From Plenodomus lindquistii (taxonomy: Eukaryota > Ascomycota > Dothideomycetes > Pleosporales > Leptosphaeriaceae), in the NCBI GenBank assembly GCA_025504975.1, contig JANUWI010000015.1, positions 744,001 through 808,000 on the forward strand: a stretch of DNA of 64,000 nucleotides, given 5' to 3'. A program made the position numbers and the translations under genes. The notes beneath the pieces are model-generated. The model saw nothing but the letters and a program-made list of their open reading frames with translations. It made no database searches and was not told where the DNA came from. Each line of letters begins with the position of its first letter. Position 1 is the first letter of the stretch. This document shows positions 33,641 through 47,557 of this stretch, in pieces.

Positions 33641-35944
33641 ATTTTATTATATATCTCTAGTATTTTATTAGCTATAGTTTCTATTTTATATAGCTAGAGT
33701 ATAAATTTTTATAAATTAAAATTAAAAATATATTAGATAATTTTCTACTTTTTAGTAGTAGTAAATTTCTAGATACTAGATTAAATTTAGAAGCATAGTA
33801 GGATTTTACTAATCTATTTAAAAAGCTTATAATAATTAACGCTAAAGGTAGTAGCAGCGCGTTAGTAGCTCTAAAACTAGCTAGCTTTAAAAGCTATATA
33901 AGTAGATTTAAATTAACTTTTATTTTAATTTAATATTATATTATGTTATAAAGGTATTTAATAGAAAGTATACTATTTATAATACTAAAAAACACTATTA
34001 GATTTACTAGGTTATTAGATTAACTAGTAGAATACGTTATACTAAATTATAAAAAAAAATTTAATATTTTCTTTTAATTATATAGTAAAAGTTAGTAAAC
34101 TCTAATAAATTTAGCTAAAGTATAATACTTTTTTTAAATAGTAAAAAGTTTCTACTAATCTAGATAATTATATAGCTTTTTTATATAAAAACTATATATT
34201 TTATATATAACTTTATTAATACACTAAATTATATAAAGTACTATAGAATAAATAGAAATTTTAAAAAATAATACTAATTAGTTTAAATAAAAATACTATA
34301 ATATATCTAAAAACTATATTAAAATTTATAAAAAAGTAAAAATTTAAATTTAAACTATTATAAGTTTATAATAAAAAGTTAAAAATATTTATTAATAATT
34401 AATTTAAAGCTTTTATTTATTTAGTATATTTAACTATATTATAATTTTACCTTTTCTAATACTATTATAACTAAATATAAACTTTATAGATATAGTATTT
34501 TCTTTAAATACTATATAATTTATATTATTTTTCTACTAAATTACTACTAAATTTATTTTAATTACTTTTTAGTATATATATAGCTATATTATTTATATAT
34601 AGTTAAGCTCTCTATATACTAGATATTAAAATCTATTCTAGTAAAAAAAAAAAATTTTTAAAAAATAGTATAGAACTATAGTAAATAAATATAAAACTTT
34701 AGAAAAAAATACTATTAAGAATATTTAGAGAACTTTATATTAAATATAATATAGATACTAGTTAAATATATTTATTTTAATATATATATAAAGCTATTAG
34801 AGATATTATATCTTTTCTATAAATCTAATTGTTATTCGAAAGTTACTAAAGCTAAAGCTAAACTAGTTAATAGTAGCCTATAATAATAACCTAGTAAATT
34901 ATATATTATTTAAAAAGTTTAATTTATAGCTATAGTTACTATTATTAATTATAGTAACTAAACTATAGTTATATATATCTTGCGTTTTATATAATAAAGC
35001 TTTATATAGGTAATATTAAATACTTTATAATTTAGTAAATTACTAGTTTAGTATCTAATATAAATTTAATATCTAGACTAAATTTATAATAAAATTATTT
35101 TAAAGTAATTTAAAATTAAACTATCTATAAAAGAATATTTAAATCTAACTATAATAAGTACTTTAATAACTTTAATATTTTTTTATAATAATTAATTATA
35201 ATATATTAAACACTATACTACTAATAATTATAAATAATAGAAGTAAAAAAAAATCTATAAATATAAAATATATTATAAATATGCTAAATCTAGCTATTAT
35301 TAAAAAACTAAAGTACTTTATAAAAATAATTTATATATACTATTAAATAAAATCCTTTATTTTAGTATAATAATACTTTAATTTCTAGTCTAAAAAAAAC
35401 TCTATTATTTTAGATAAAAAGATAAAAAATAGAAATACTTTTATAACCATAGATAATTAGTTATATAATAAAAATAGCTATTTTATTTATTTAAGTTTTT
35501 AAATACTTCTAAGCTAAATTATATTTATAAGCTCCTCTAGTATAATAAAAAAAATAAAATAATAAACTAAGTAGTATATTTAAATTAAAGCTATAGCTAT
35601 AAACTTTTATACTACTACTATAATTTTAATACTAGTATTTATATACTATATCTACTATAAATATTAATCTAAAAGCTCTAGTTATAACTAAATAACTAGA
35701 GTTTTCTAGCTATATTAAAGTTATACCTAGAAAATAGTTAAAAAAAAATTATACTAAAAAATATAGAAATAAGTACTATATTAATAAAATAGAACTTAAA
35801 TAAAAAAATCTTATATAGAAAGCATTAAACCTAAATAGCCTATTAATCTAAAACTAGTAAAAAGAAATTTAGTAAATACTTTTAAAAAAGTACCTAATAT
35901 TTATTTTATAAAATATACTATAGTTAAAAATAGTATTTAGAATA

Positions 35945-36830
35945 TAAATATTTATAACTTTAATAAAATAAGCTTTATAATAGGCGTTATATTAACTAGA
36001 GTAGTTATAATAAATAATAACTATTAAAAGCGTTAAGAATCTATATAGTAAAGTAACTAGAACTAAATTATAATAATATAGAGTATAAATATAATAGAGT
36101 AGGCTATTTTTTATTATTATTTTTACTAGTAAGTACTACTTTACTACCTAGTATAAAAAAAATAGCTTACTTTAGAATTAGATTTTTATAGGCTGTAAAA
36201 ATAGCTGGATAAATAGTAGACTTAGTCTAAAATAGTAAAAGTACTTTAATAAATATATATAAACGCGTACTATTAATATAGTATATTTTATTCTAGTTAA
36301 TAGTTATAAAAGCTATAATCTATTTAAATTCTACTAATACTATAAAAAATATAAAATTATAACTTTTTATATACTTTTTATTTATTATACTTTCTATAGC
36401 TATTTAATATAAATTATTTTATACTTTTAAAAAAACTATATAGCTATTAAACTAAAAATTTAATATATAACTATATTAACTATATTACTAAAATTAAGTT
36501 TTTATTCTCTTTTATTACTACCTTTAATATTACTATTATTTAATATAATATATAAAAATGCTTTTAAAGCCTAGACTTAGTTTTATTTAATTAAATAACT
36601 ATAATATTTAGTTTTAATATTAAACTATATATACTATTACTTTTTACTATTAATTATAAACTTTAGTACTTCTAAACTCTAAATAATACTCTATAATTTA
36701 GATTATAATTAGAGTTTTTTTAAAAAAATCTAAAGCTATATAAATAGCTTGCTAATAGCTATACTTAATATATTTAAAAAGTTTAATAAAAGTATAGCGC
36801 TACTAGTATATAAAATACTATTAATATATA
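35945..36830 (+). mobile_element. degenerate pogo/Fot1-type DDE transposon, copy B (opposite strand)
   Basis: Plus-strand reading through stops gives IYNFNKISFIIGVI at about 35,950. At 36,391-36,447 it gives FL*LFNINYFILLKKLYSY, corresponding to the LLQPLDVGxFxPLKxxY block. A segment matching the NHINHITKLEFL region of Fot1 transposases comes next. It lies between the two minus-strand copies. The terminal inverted repeats were not located, so the ends are approximate. Confidence 0.7.
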
Positions 36831-37325
36831 ACTAGGTTACTAAATTTTTAATAGTAAATAAAGCTATTATATAATATAAATTATATAAAAAAAAGTAAAT
36901 ATAGAAATAATATACTTTTTATAGTTAATAAAAGCGTATATTTAGTAACTTTAAAAAAGTTTATAGTATATAGTAAAGAAAAAAAGTATTAAAAAAAGTA
37001 TATTATAAAAAAAAATAAATCTATATAATAGTACTATAAATACAATAGTAAAAGTAGATATAACGCGTATATATATAAATTAAAAATAGAATATTTTTCT
37101 AAAGAGATTAGTTTACTATAATTTCTATATACTATTATTATATATTATATTATACTATTATAAAAGTACGTTTTAATAAAGTTTTTATAAAGTAATTAAT
37201 TCATTTATATCTTTAACTTACCTATAAAGTATATAATATTATAATTAGTTAATCTAATTTTAAATTTAGTAATATTAATTATCTACTAAACTTTTATTTT
37301 AATTTATATCTATTAATACTAACGT

Positions 37326-38757
37326 AATCTACTACTAAGCTAGCTATACTACTAAGCTAGCTACTTTTCTTTAGTATTATAAATACTATATTTTTACTTA
37401 TTATTATTATTACTATTAATATCTAACTCTACTACTATAGAGCTTATATCTAATTTAGAAGTACTTTCTAAATTCTTTTAGTATATATAAGTATTATATC
37501 TATTTTTTTTATAATTACTATAGTATTAGACACCTAGTTTAATAGGTATTTAACTACTACTACTACATGTATATTTTAATAAATTAGGCGCTGTAGTTAA
37601 AGCTATAGTAGCTTTTAATCTAGTACTATATTTAAAAATAATTTTTTACTAAATCTTTTTTTTTATACTTTTTTTTTTTTTATTATTTTTACTAATTACT
37701 TTTTAACTTTATAGATATAGGCTTAAAAAAGAATATTTTAGTATAGTATTAATTTAGCTTTTTTTATAAGCTATAAAAAGCTAGCTTATATAGTAATAAA
37801 GAATTTAATAAAACGTTTATATTTAAATTTTAACTAACACCTAAATTTATAAATATTATTTAGAGTTTTAAATTACTATAAGTTTACTAGTAGAGACGGT
37901 TAAAATAGAGTATATATTTAAAAATTAATATAATCTAGTACTATCTACGCGTTAGTAAAAACTAGCTTTAATACTTTAAAAGCTTTTTAATAGTTATTAA
38001 CTATAAATATATTAAAAAATGTATTTTTAAAAACTAGAAAAAAGCTTTTTTTATTAATATAGAAAATGTGTTAGCGTGCTAAGTTTTATACACGCTAAAA
38101 GTATTTATATTTTAATAGTAAAAAATATACTATATTAAATAGCTAGAAAATAAAGAATAAATAGATAAGTATATAGAGTATTAGAATTTTATTGTTTATA
38201 TAGTAGTTTTTAAACTTTTAATTAACATAGCTTTTATAGCTATTTAAAATTAGTAACTAGTATATTTCTACTTTTTACATTTTTATATACGCGTTAAAAT
38301 ACTTTTACTAATCTAATCTAAATATATTATTTATCTACCTATTTTTAGAGACTAATAGTTTCTAGTTATAAAGAATACTAGCTTTTTTATACTATATAGA
38401 GATATATATATATTTTTTATAGATAATAAAAAGTAGAGTTATATTCTCTAAAATATATATATTCTAGATAATAGTAATTTACTTATAATTACCTAGCTAA
38501 ATATAGTCTAGCTAGTTATACTTTTTAAAGTCTATAATAATTTTTATAGATCTAATTACGCCTATTTAGAAGCTAGTTTTATTAAAATTATAGACGTTAT
38601 TATTCTAGATACTATACTTAGCTTCTATTTTATCTATAAATTTAAACTACGCGCTAATAATCTCTAGATTTTTCTACTTTATTTTTTATTTATTTTTTAT
38701 TTAGTTAAAAGCTATTTTAAGCTTATTTAAATGCGTTATAAAGCGCTTAGCTAGTAT
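37326..38757 (-). mobile_element. degenerate pogo/Fot1-type DDE transposon, copy C
   Basis: Minus-strand reading gives, in order, VYNFNKTSF*IGVIRS (about 38,600-38,555), LLILNSYKSY (the LLILDGHESH block around the second Asp), LFNIVYFLLLKYKY (the LLQPLDVVCFSPLK block) and TNA*IVLDYI near the end. It is a direct repeat of copy A with mostly transition differences and is slightly less decayed. Its N-terminal end appears cut off near 38,760. Confidence 0.8.
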
Positions 38758-38950
38758 ATACTTTATATTTATATAGTTATCTATATAAAAAGGGTACCTT
38801 TTTACTTTTTTTATATAAATTTCTAAATAGAAAAACTTCTAAAACTTTTACTTCTAGAGAGTTTTATATTTTTTTAATTTTTTTACTTTTTTTACTTTTT
38901 ACAACCTTTTTCTCTATACTTTTAGAAAAATAAAAAAAAAATATAAAGCG

Positions 38951-39026
38951 TACTACTACTACTACTTCTATTACTACTATTACTACTACTACTATTACTA
39001 TTACTAGTACTAGTACTACTACTATA

Positions 39027-39093
<67 letters not shown>

Positions 39094-39111
39094 TTACTAC
39101 TATTACTACTA
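38951..39111. repeat. (ACT)n trinucleotide microsatellite
   Basis: TAC/ACT repeats run for about 160 bp with a few interruptions (ATT, AGT). The perfect core is about 39,026-39,092. ACT lacks CpA, so RIP may have helped create or preserve it (inference). Confidence 0.9.
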
Positions 39112-40908
39112 TAATAATACTAGCTAGTATATAGTTTTATTATATTAATTCTATAAAAAAGTATATTAATTTCTATTTAGACTATATATATAGCGTTTTT
39201 ATATAAAGTAATAAATACTTCTAAAACTATAATAGAATTTTTAATAAACCTACTAGTTTTATATTTTTAAATATTTATTCTAATTTATATAAAATAAAAA
39301 CATTATTAGTTTAATAAACTTTACTTTTATTTATTACTATTATAAAGCGTTTATTATTTTAAAAGCTATAAAAGTAAGTAGAGCTAAATGCAAAACCTTA
39401 TACTAGAAACTTTTAGTATTTTTAAATATACTAAAAAACATAAGCTTTTAACTTTAAATATAGCTTTTACTAGTAGTAGATATATTAGTTTTTTTTAAAA
39501 TATATAATATTTAAAATTTAATTAGTAAGCTTATTAATAAAATAATAAAGTAAATTTACTTTTTTTTTAGACGTTTATACTAGGCGTAGTTTATAAATTT
39601 TTTATAAATAAACTTTAGCCTATATATAATATTATATAAATAGAAATAGAAATATTTAAATAATTACTTTTTTTTATTATTATAATATTATAATTATAGC
39701 TTTTATATTATATAGCTTTAAATAACTTTTAAAAGTATTAGAATAATATTTAAATTTTTTTCTAGTAAGCCTATTTACTACTACTTTATCTATTATAAAG
39801 TAGGTAATTATAAAAGATTTTTTTTTATATTTCTATCTAAACTATATATTTAAAATATTAATGTATTTTACCTTTAGAGTAATATATTTATTTTAATTTA
39901 TAATAAACTATATTATTTTATAATTATTATTAAGAATTTTATATAGTTTAGAAATAGATATATTACGCTTTTAGAAAAATTCTTAAAGCTTTATTAACTT
40001 TTTAGTAATATACTTAAAAAATAGTAGCTTAGCTTTAATTATTAATATTCTAATAGTTATTTAATAAACTACTTTTTATATAATTACTTTTCTATAGAGT
40101 ATAATAATATAGCTTAAACATAAATATTATATTTTAATATTATTTATAAAAAAGTATTAGTATATATTATAAGTTTTAAATTGCTCTAGCTATACTATAT
40201 TATATAATACTTTATTAAATAAAATAGTAAAACTATCTAGTAAATAGCTTTAAATTAATTTAAAGTAAAGTTAATAGAATATTATAAAGGCTTAAAACTA
40301 GTAAATATAATATCTAAATATACTATTATAGTAAAATAAAAAATAAATTTACTTATTTTTAAATATTTTTAAATCTTCTATCTAGTTAGTTTTATATTTC
40401 TTTTTTCTAGCTTAAAATATAGAAGTAGTATATAAAAGAAATAAATAAAGTATACTATATTAACCTTTTTTAAAATTTTCTTAATATATATATTATAGAT
40501 ATATAAAAAAAAATTTAATCTCTAATTATTTATATTTTTTAAAACTACTTAATTAATTTTTTATTTTCTATTTAATATTTATTTTTATTAGTTACTACTA
40601 CCTAGTAAGCTTATATAATATTACTTTAGTAATATATAATTAAAATATTATTAATAGAAAAAAGTAAGTAGATTTTTTAATAAAATAATTAAGCTAAGCT
40701 ATTTAAAAGTTATACAAAGCTTCTAGTACTATAGAAATAGTTAATTATAAAGGCTATATAAAGTTTAAAGTAGTAGTATATATATTTATAAATTTAGAGC
40801 AATCTAGTAGCTTATTAATAATACAATTTTAGTAATTTATAAAGGTATTTAGAAATACTCTAATAATATTATACTAGTTAATTTTATAGTTCTAGTAAAT
40901 TATAATTA
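39112..40908. other. AT-rich decayed sequence, unassigned
   Basis: The composition is as in the rest of the older block. No transposase or polymerase motif could be recovered on either strand, and there is no open frame of note. Confidence 0.5.
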
Positions 40909-40912
40909 CTAT
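40909..40912. repeat. target-site duplication CTAT, left copy
   Basis: CTAT abuts the left LTR and matches 63,303-63,306 after the right LTR. Confidence 0.65.
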
Positions 40913-41107
40913 TGTAGTAGAAATACATAGTGTAGAGGCCTAAGCAGCTCTTAGAGGGGTTACGTAGGTAGAGTAGAACTAATAAATAGCTATCTAAAGT
41001 TCTATTAGAGACGGAGAACACCTTTTTCTTAGTTATTTTATAACCTACTTTTTACTAATTTAGTATTAAGCCTCCTATGCTAGAGTAAAGCATAGTTTTT
41101 CTCTATA
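40913..41107 (+). repeat. 5' long terminal repeat of the Gypsy element
   Basis: It starts TGTAGTAGAAATACATAG and ends CTCTATA (probably from CTCTACA). It aligns end to end with 63,108-63,302 without a gap, differing mainly by G/A and C/T transitions. Confidence 0.9.
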
Positions 41108-41999
41108 AAAGTAACTAAAGAGCAATTAAAACTATTAGCTTTTACCTTTAGAACAGCTGTAAGCACCTATCGCGTGCCTAAGTTATTACTCTTGCAATTT
41201 AAAAATCTAGAGAGTAGTAGAAGATTTAGCAAGCTAAGTTTAGTAACTAGTAATATAATAAATAGTAAGCAAAGGGATATTAGTACACCTCTAAAGCTTT
41301 TATATTCTAGAAAATTAATAGAGGTATAAATTCTTTTTAGCAAAGCTATTATAGTTATGCGGGCATAGGCCCTAGCTAGCAATAATAAGATTATTCTAAA
41401 CGCGGCTTAGTAGTAAGCAAAATAAAATTAAGCTATAAAACCTAAAGAGTAGTTAGAATAGAGCGGTAATTAGAGGCTAAAGCTAGAAGAATAATTATAA
41501 TATAGTCTAAAGGACTAGCACAAATATATTATACAAAAACTTATTAAAAGGAGTATAACTTATTCTTTATCTTTCTAGTACTACTTATATTCTAATTTAT
41601 TTTTAAAGCTATAAAAAATACACTTTTTATTTCTTTATAAGTAATAGTACTCTACTTACTTTTTTAACACTTTATTTTTATAATAGCTAATTAGAAACTA
41701 ATTCTTAAAACTAATACTAAATTAGTAGCTGTCTCCCTAGGTCTAGAATCTATTTAGAGATCTAATACGCTAATAACAGACACTAGAGACTCTAGAGTTA
41801 CTACTTTTAAATAGTTCCTAACACTTCTAGGGTTAAAAGGACTAACTAGCGATTGTTTAAAGCTAAAAAAGCTAAAAAAACAGGATCTGTTAAGTAGTAA
41901 AGATAAGCTATACTAACTCCTTTTAAAAAAGCTTTAGCCGCGCTCTGCTAAACACCTATTAGATCTAGTAGTAGAAATAATAGCTAAAGTAATTTAAAT

Positions 42000-43110
42000 G
42001 CTTTTCTAAAGGCAGTTAAAGCTTACTTAGGCCTTTTTCCCCTTTAAATACCTTCTAAGCTTTAATAGTTCTAATATTATAGTATTTTTTAAAAGATATA
42101 AAAAAGTTACGCTTTATTATAGCTTTTTAGAATCTAAAAAGGTTTAAAAGGTTATTACCTACTATAAAAAGCGCTAGAAGCAGATTATTTACTATTTAAT
42201 AGAGTATTAGAACGCGCTAGAGAACTGTAACTAGACATTACTATAGATAGCTCTCTATAAGCAGTTTAGAAGTAATAATATAGCCTAATAGAAAGAAAGT
42301 ACGGCTTACCTAGAGCAGTAGCTGCGTAATTATTAGTTAAAACCTAATCTAAATATTAAAGAGTATTTTAAAAAGTTCTAAATTAAAATTAAAAGGTATA
42401 TTGCATTAGAAGAAATTAAAAAGAATAAAAAAGGATACTACTTTGTTAAAGGGCTGCCTATTTACTAAGCTATAAAAGTTTTTTAGAAGTTTAATCTCTC
42501 TACAAAGCGCCTTTAGGACTTTAGCTTTAAAAAGATTAGCAGTTATCTATTAGCCTAAATTAAAATTAAAAAGGAAGTAAAGAGGTTAAACCCTACTAAA
42601 GTAATAAAGAAATTTAGTCCTAATTACTAGTTTAATACTTAGAAGGTAGTTAAAATTAAGCTGCTTTTATTTAGCTAGCCTACTCTACACTACCTAAAGG
42701 ACACTTAGGCGCTAAAGGCTTACTAAATAGCTTAGTCTTTTCTAGAAGTACTAGCTAGCTAAAGTAAAGTTAATATACTTTTAGACAAGTTTTTCTAGTT
42801 ATAACTTAGTAAAGCTAATTTTATCTTAGTCTAATAGATACTAAAAGAATCTAAGCTTTTTGCAAACTATTTAATTACTACCTATATTAAAGAAATAGCT
42901 AGCAAACGTTTTATAAAGGCATAAGCTTAGAATAAGCTACTATAGAACTATTTCTAGTAACTAAATCTATTTTAGAGGCTTTTAGGCTAGTAAACCTAGA
43001 GTACCTTTTAGAACTAGCCTTTATAATTACCTTTTACGTGCTTTATTTATAACAAATAGAAACATAGTAAAGCTAAGTGCCTATTAATTAATTAACTAAC
43101 TAAAAAGGGT
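42000..43110 (+). pseudogene. Gypsy gag remnant with CCHC zinc knuckle
   Basis: Read through stops, 43,039-43,080 gives C-F-I-Y-N-K-*-K-H-S-K-A-K-C. This is a C-x2-C-x4-H-x4-C zinc knuckle whose second Cys has become Tyr (TGT to TAT) and one Gln a stop. The upstream ~1 kb reads as a Lys/Gln/Leu-rich helical frame of gag character. The start is approximate. Confidence 0.75.
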
Positions 43111-45389
43111 TAGTATTACTAGAATAAGAACTAAATACTCTTCTAGGGCACTTTTAATAACCTATAAGGCTAAGTAACTAGCCTAGGTAACTAAAAGTAG
43201 CTTAAAACTATTATAGCCTATATTAAATAAACGTAGATTAAATAGAATTTTAGCCTATTTATAGTTAAAGCACCCTAGTTTAAAGACTTATCGCCTCTAG
43301 TTACTATTTAGAATAACTCTATAGTTGCAAATCTAAACTCTAATATAGACTTAGAATTTATTTTAGTAGAAAATTACTAGGCATTCTAGGACGCTTTCTA
43401 TTTAGTAATTATAGAAGATAATAATTTTTATGCAATCTAAGCAGCCTAGATTAAATATAAGTTAATTACCTAAAAGACTATTAATTAACGCGCATTTAGA
43501 GATCTAAAAGTATAGAAGCTAAAGCTAGACTTAAGCTCTATAGTACTAAAGGCTATTTTTAGAAAGGCTAAAAAAAACTAGCCTATTTAACTAAAAGGCC
43601 GCTAAGACTTTGTTATAGAAGAAAATAAGCTATAAAAAACTAAGCAAGTCTAGTTTATAGATAAAGAGATAATTAATAATACGCTAGAAAAAACCTTTAT
43701 AAAGAAAGCACTAGTTCTAAAAAAGATTTAGTTTATAGAAAGGATTCTACTAACTACTAACAAAGTTATTGCGTTAATTCTCTCTACTACTATATTAATA
43801 CTAGTAGGCACGCTTATTAGAAATATACTAGAAATATATAAAAAGCTTTTTTAGAACACCTATAGTAAGGAAAAGCTAGATAAAAAGTACTTTCTGTAGG
43901 TAAATGCTACTTACACTGCTAAAGAGGACTTAGAGAATAAAAAAAACTACTAACTAATCTTTAGATTAGTTTCTATTATAAATGCAGCTGCTATCTCTAA
44001 TTACGTCCTTATTAAAGCTAGTTTAAGCGGTTTAGTATTCTAGTATTACAGCATAACTACTACTAATTAGAAGAATCTAGAGATTAATTAGGTGCAGGCT
44101 AGTATTAAAAGCAGTAAAAAAAACTAATAAGAGTTTAAACTAGTAACTATAAAATAGTAGTACTATAATAAGCAAGTAGGTATAGAGTATATTTAGAGGG
44201 ACTACCTAAAAGTGCCTATAACTATTAGAGGCAAGCATTTCTTTAATCTTTTTAATATAGAAGCTAAGCTAAATACTATTTAGCATAAAACTGTAGATAA
44301 AGCCTAACTCTCTATTTTAACACTTCTTTAGAAAATAAAAAACGCGAAAATAGTCTCTGTAAATAGTTTAACAGGTAGTTTTAGTAGAATTGTTTAAAAA
44401 GTATTAGTAGAGATAGAATTAATTATTATATAGATAAACTTTTTTATAATTAACTACTATATAAATATAATTATTCTAGGAAACCTATTCTTTACAGACG
44501 CCTAAGTAAATATTAAATACTCCGCCTATAGGCTTACTTACTACTAAATCTTTAGTAAGAATAGAGAAAGGAGCACCTAGTTTATATGCATAAAAGGCAA
44601 TTAGGTAAATACTAGAGGGATTGTAGTTTAATTAGTAGGAAAAGGTAGGAGGATGTAGAAGCTAGCAATACATCTCTATAATAGAATTAAAAACTAGATT
44701 TTTTAGTAAGCTTAGCTTAGCTTTAAATAAACTTAACTATAAAGCTAGTTGCTAAATAGGTTACAAAAAAAGAGATCTAACCTATAATTTCTAGTAAAGA
44801 AAACTTCTTTACCTAAAAAGGCGTAGAATCTCTAGATAAGGACTAGTTAGGCAATATAGTTTTCTAGAATAATAAAGGACTCTTTATTATAGCATATAAA
44901 GATATTATAAAAAAGATTTAGTAAGTAGTCCTTATAAACCTAGTTTAAAAACTAGAAGATAGCTATTTAGTTACTTTAGTAACAGACTTCTAGACTAACT
45001 TCCTAGAAAAAAAAAAGCAAATTTTAGGACTAATAATTAGAGTTTAGATGCGCTTTTAGGCTAACTTTTTCTATCTAGAACTTAACACGCTTTATAAGTA
45101 AAAGGGAGTTAAAGTAGAGCTAGTAGATAACTCTAGCTAGGAACCCTAGAACATCTCTAGGCAATTAGACTAGAAGAAAAGAGTCTAGAAGAAGTAAATT
45201 CTAAATACTAACTAGAAGTAAGCCTTTTTCTATAACTACTTTAAACTCTAATATGCAAATTTCCTGCAAAATTAGAGACTTACTTCTAAACGCATTTTAG
45301 AGATAAAGATCTCTCTAGACCTTCTAAAAAGGGAGCAAGAGATGCTTCTAGAAATGCTCTATTAGAAAGAAGCCGCCCTAGCATAGAAT

Positions 45390-46860
45390 TTTAAAGAATT
45401 AGGGCGAGTAAGCTATAAAGTAATACTGCTAGTTATAATTAATATAGTGCCCTATAAGGCCTAGTAAATGCCCTAATTTCTAGTTCTAAAAAAGCTTTAG
45501 AATACTATTATTAAAATAATCTAAACCTATATTAACTAAAAGACTTTTAAGCTATATAAAAGCTAGTACAGGAACCCCTACTTTTTTATAGTAAAAAAAA
45601 ATTAGGACTATTAGCTTATTAACAACGCCTAGAAAATAAATAAAGTTACTATTTAGGACGTAAATACACTGCCTAATTCTAATAAACTAGCTAAAGAGTT
45701 TATAGAATACTAGATTATATTACTTGCTAATTTCTTTTTAGAGTATAATTAGGTAGAGTTTAATATTTAATTGTAGAATATTACTGCATTTTTTACCTCT
45801 CTAGAACTAGTTAGATAGTGCACTTTACCTATAGGCGTAACTAATTTAGTTATAAAGTTTATTTATTATATAATAAAGATTTATTAGAAGTATATTCCTA
45901 AAATTTATATACTATACCTTAATAATATATGTATTAAAGGCCTAAAAACTAACTACTAGAAAAAGATAATTAAAAAGGGCATCTAAAGGTATATTACTAA
46001 GCATATTATAAACTTTAATAAAGTTTTAGTAGACGTTAAACGTGCTAGCGCAATAGTTTTAGAGTATAAGTTTAACTTTTACTACTCCTCTATATTTATT
46101 ATAGGCTATAAAATTAATAAGCATAGCTAATATTCTAGTAAATAAAAGGTAATTAAAATAGCTGCCTAGCTAGAATACTACAACCTAAAAAAAGTGTAAA
46201 GTTTTTTAGAAGTCTGCGTATATTACTAAGTGTAAATTATAGACTTTACTATTATAGTAGACCCCCTTTTTAACCTACTATAAAAGAGTGCTAAATAGAC
46301 TTAGACAATTATCTATTAGAAGGTAATAGATTAACTAAAAGAGGCCCTAGTATTACTACCTGCACTAGTTTTAATTAACTATTCTAAACCCCTCTAAGCA
46401 ATAATCCTAGCCTGTAATAAATTAAAAAAGGGCTAGAGAGTAAACTTTATATAGGTAGCTCTAAATAGAAAAAGATATATAATTTAATTTAAAAGTAGAG
46501 TATAGTTAAAAGCAGAGCGAAACTAGAATACTAGAAAGTATAAATGCAAATTACTATTTCTAGTAATTAAAAAGTTCTAGCTCTATTTATATAGCGTGTA
46601 TTTTACAGTTAAAATAGATATAAAAACCTTTATAGCCTAGCTTTAAAAAAGCGCTACTAATCTGCCTAGCTTGCTTATAACTTAGTAGCTAGCTTACTTA
46701 AATATATAGGACTTTAATATTATTTATATACCTAGTAAGAAAAATATAGTAGCTAATACCCTTTTAAAACTGCTAGAAAAGGATGGCTAGAAGCCGCCTA
46801 ATAAGCCTAACGTTAGGAAAAAACTTTTTATAGCAATTTAGTAGGTGTAATTACATATAA
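45390..46860 (+). pseudogene. Gypsy reverse transcriptase and RNase H remnant
   Basis: The frame reads Y-R-N-P-Y-F-F-I-V-K-K, then TLPIGVTNLV (from LPMGATNSV). YLNNI at 45,915-45,929 is the catalytic YLDDI with both Asp turned into Asn. GYK and a GVCVYY-type segment follow. RNase H follows with YIPSKKNIVANTLLK near 46,725-46,770 (from HVPGKKNxxADALSR). The losses of catalytic Asp are G-to-A changes, as RIP would cause. Confidence 0.88.
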
Positions 46861-47448
46861 GTGTTAAAGTATTTTAAGTTAGTAGCCTGTGTTTAACTAG
46901 TTTCTAACTAGATTAACTACGCTTACTATAGTAACTTTGCTCTATATATATAACTAAACACTTACCTATTACACACTAAGCTAAAAGTCTCTAATCCTGT
47001 TTATCTACGCATTCTATCTATATAAACTAATAATGCTACATATTAATTACGTTGCTTAGATTCTACTCCTTCTAGTTATAAACTGTATACTATACTAGTA
47101 CTATATCTATCCTGCACCTTGTATACTAATACGCAAGTTATAAATACTACTTACTAGTACTAGGCTTACGCGTTATGTTCTTACTAATACACATTACCCT
47201 ATATTAATTACGTTGCTAGTATTCTACTTAGCCTAGCTGCAAATTATATGCTATACTAGTGTGCTACTCCTTCTACACTTTATTAAAGCTACTATACTAC
47301 ACGTAGTTTTTTTAAAACACTATTATATTATTAGTAAGTAGCAGTATCTCTATTAAAACAGGCCTTTAATACACGGCGCAGTAGTAAAAGTATATAAAAG
47401 TTATTAAAAGTCTTGTATAGAGTAACTCTAAACAACCTCTACTAACTA

Positions 47449-47557
47449 ACTCTACGCTATTCTAGAGCGGCTAAAGACACCTAGTAAATAAGCTGCTAAA
47501 AAAGTAAAGCACGGCAGCTTATGCTCTGCTAGTACTAGCTCTAGAATAGCGTAGAGT
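47449..47557. repeat. perfect 20-bp inverted repeat with 69-bp spacer
   Basis: ACTCTACGCTATTCTAGAGC at 47,449-47,468 is repeated in inverse at 47,538-47,557. The nearby AGAGTAACTCTAAA motif occurs at about 47,420, 47,553 and 47,900. It could fold into a hairpin. Confidence 0.8.

Noticed and set aside
41167..41382. 71-codon minus-strand frame just inside the 5' LTR
   Set aside because: Hydrophobic Leu/Ile-rich translation antisense to the retrotransposon. No family resemblance.
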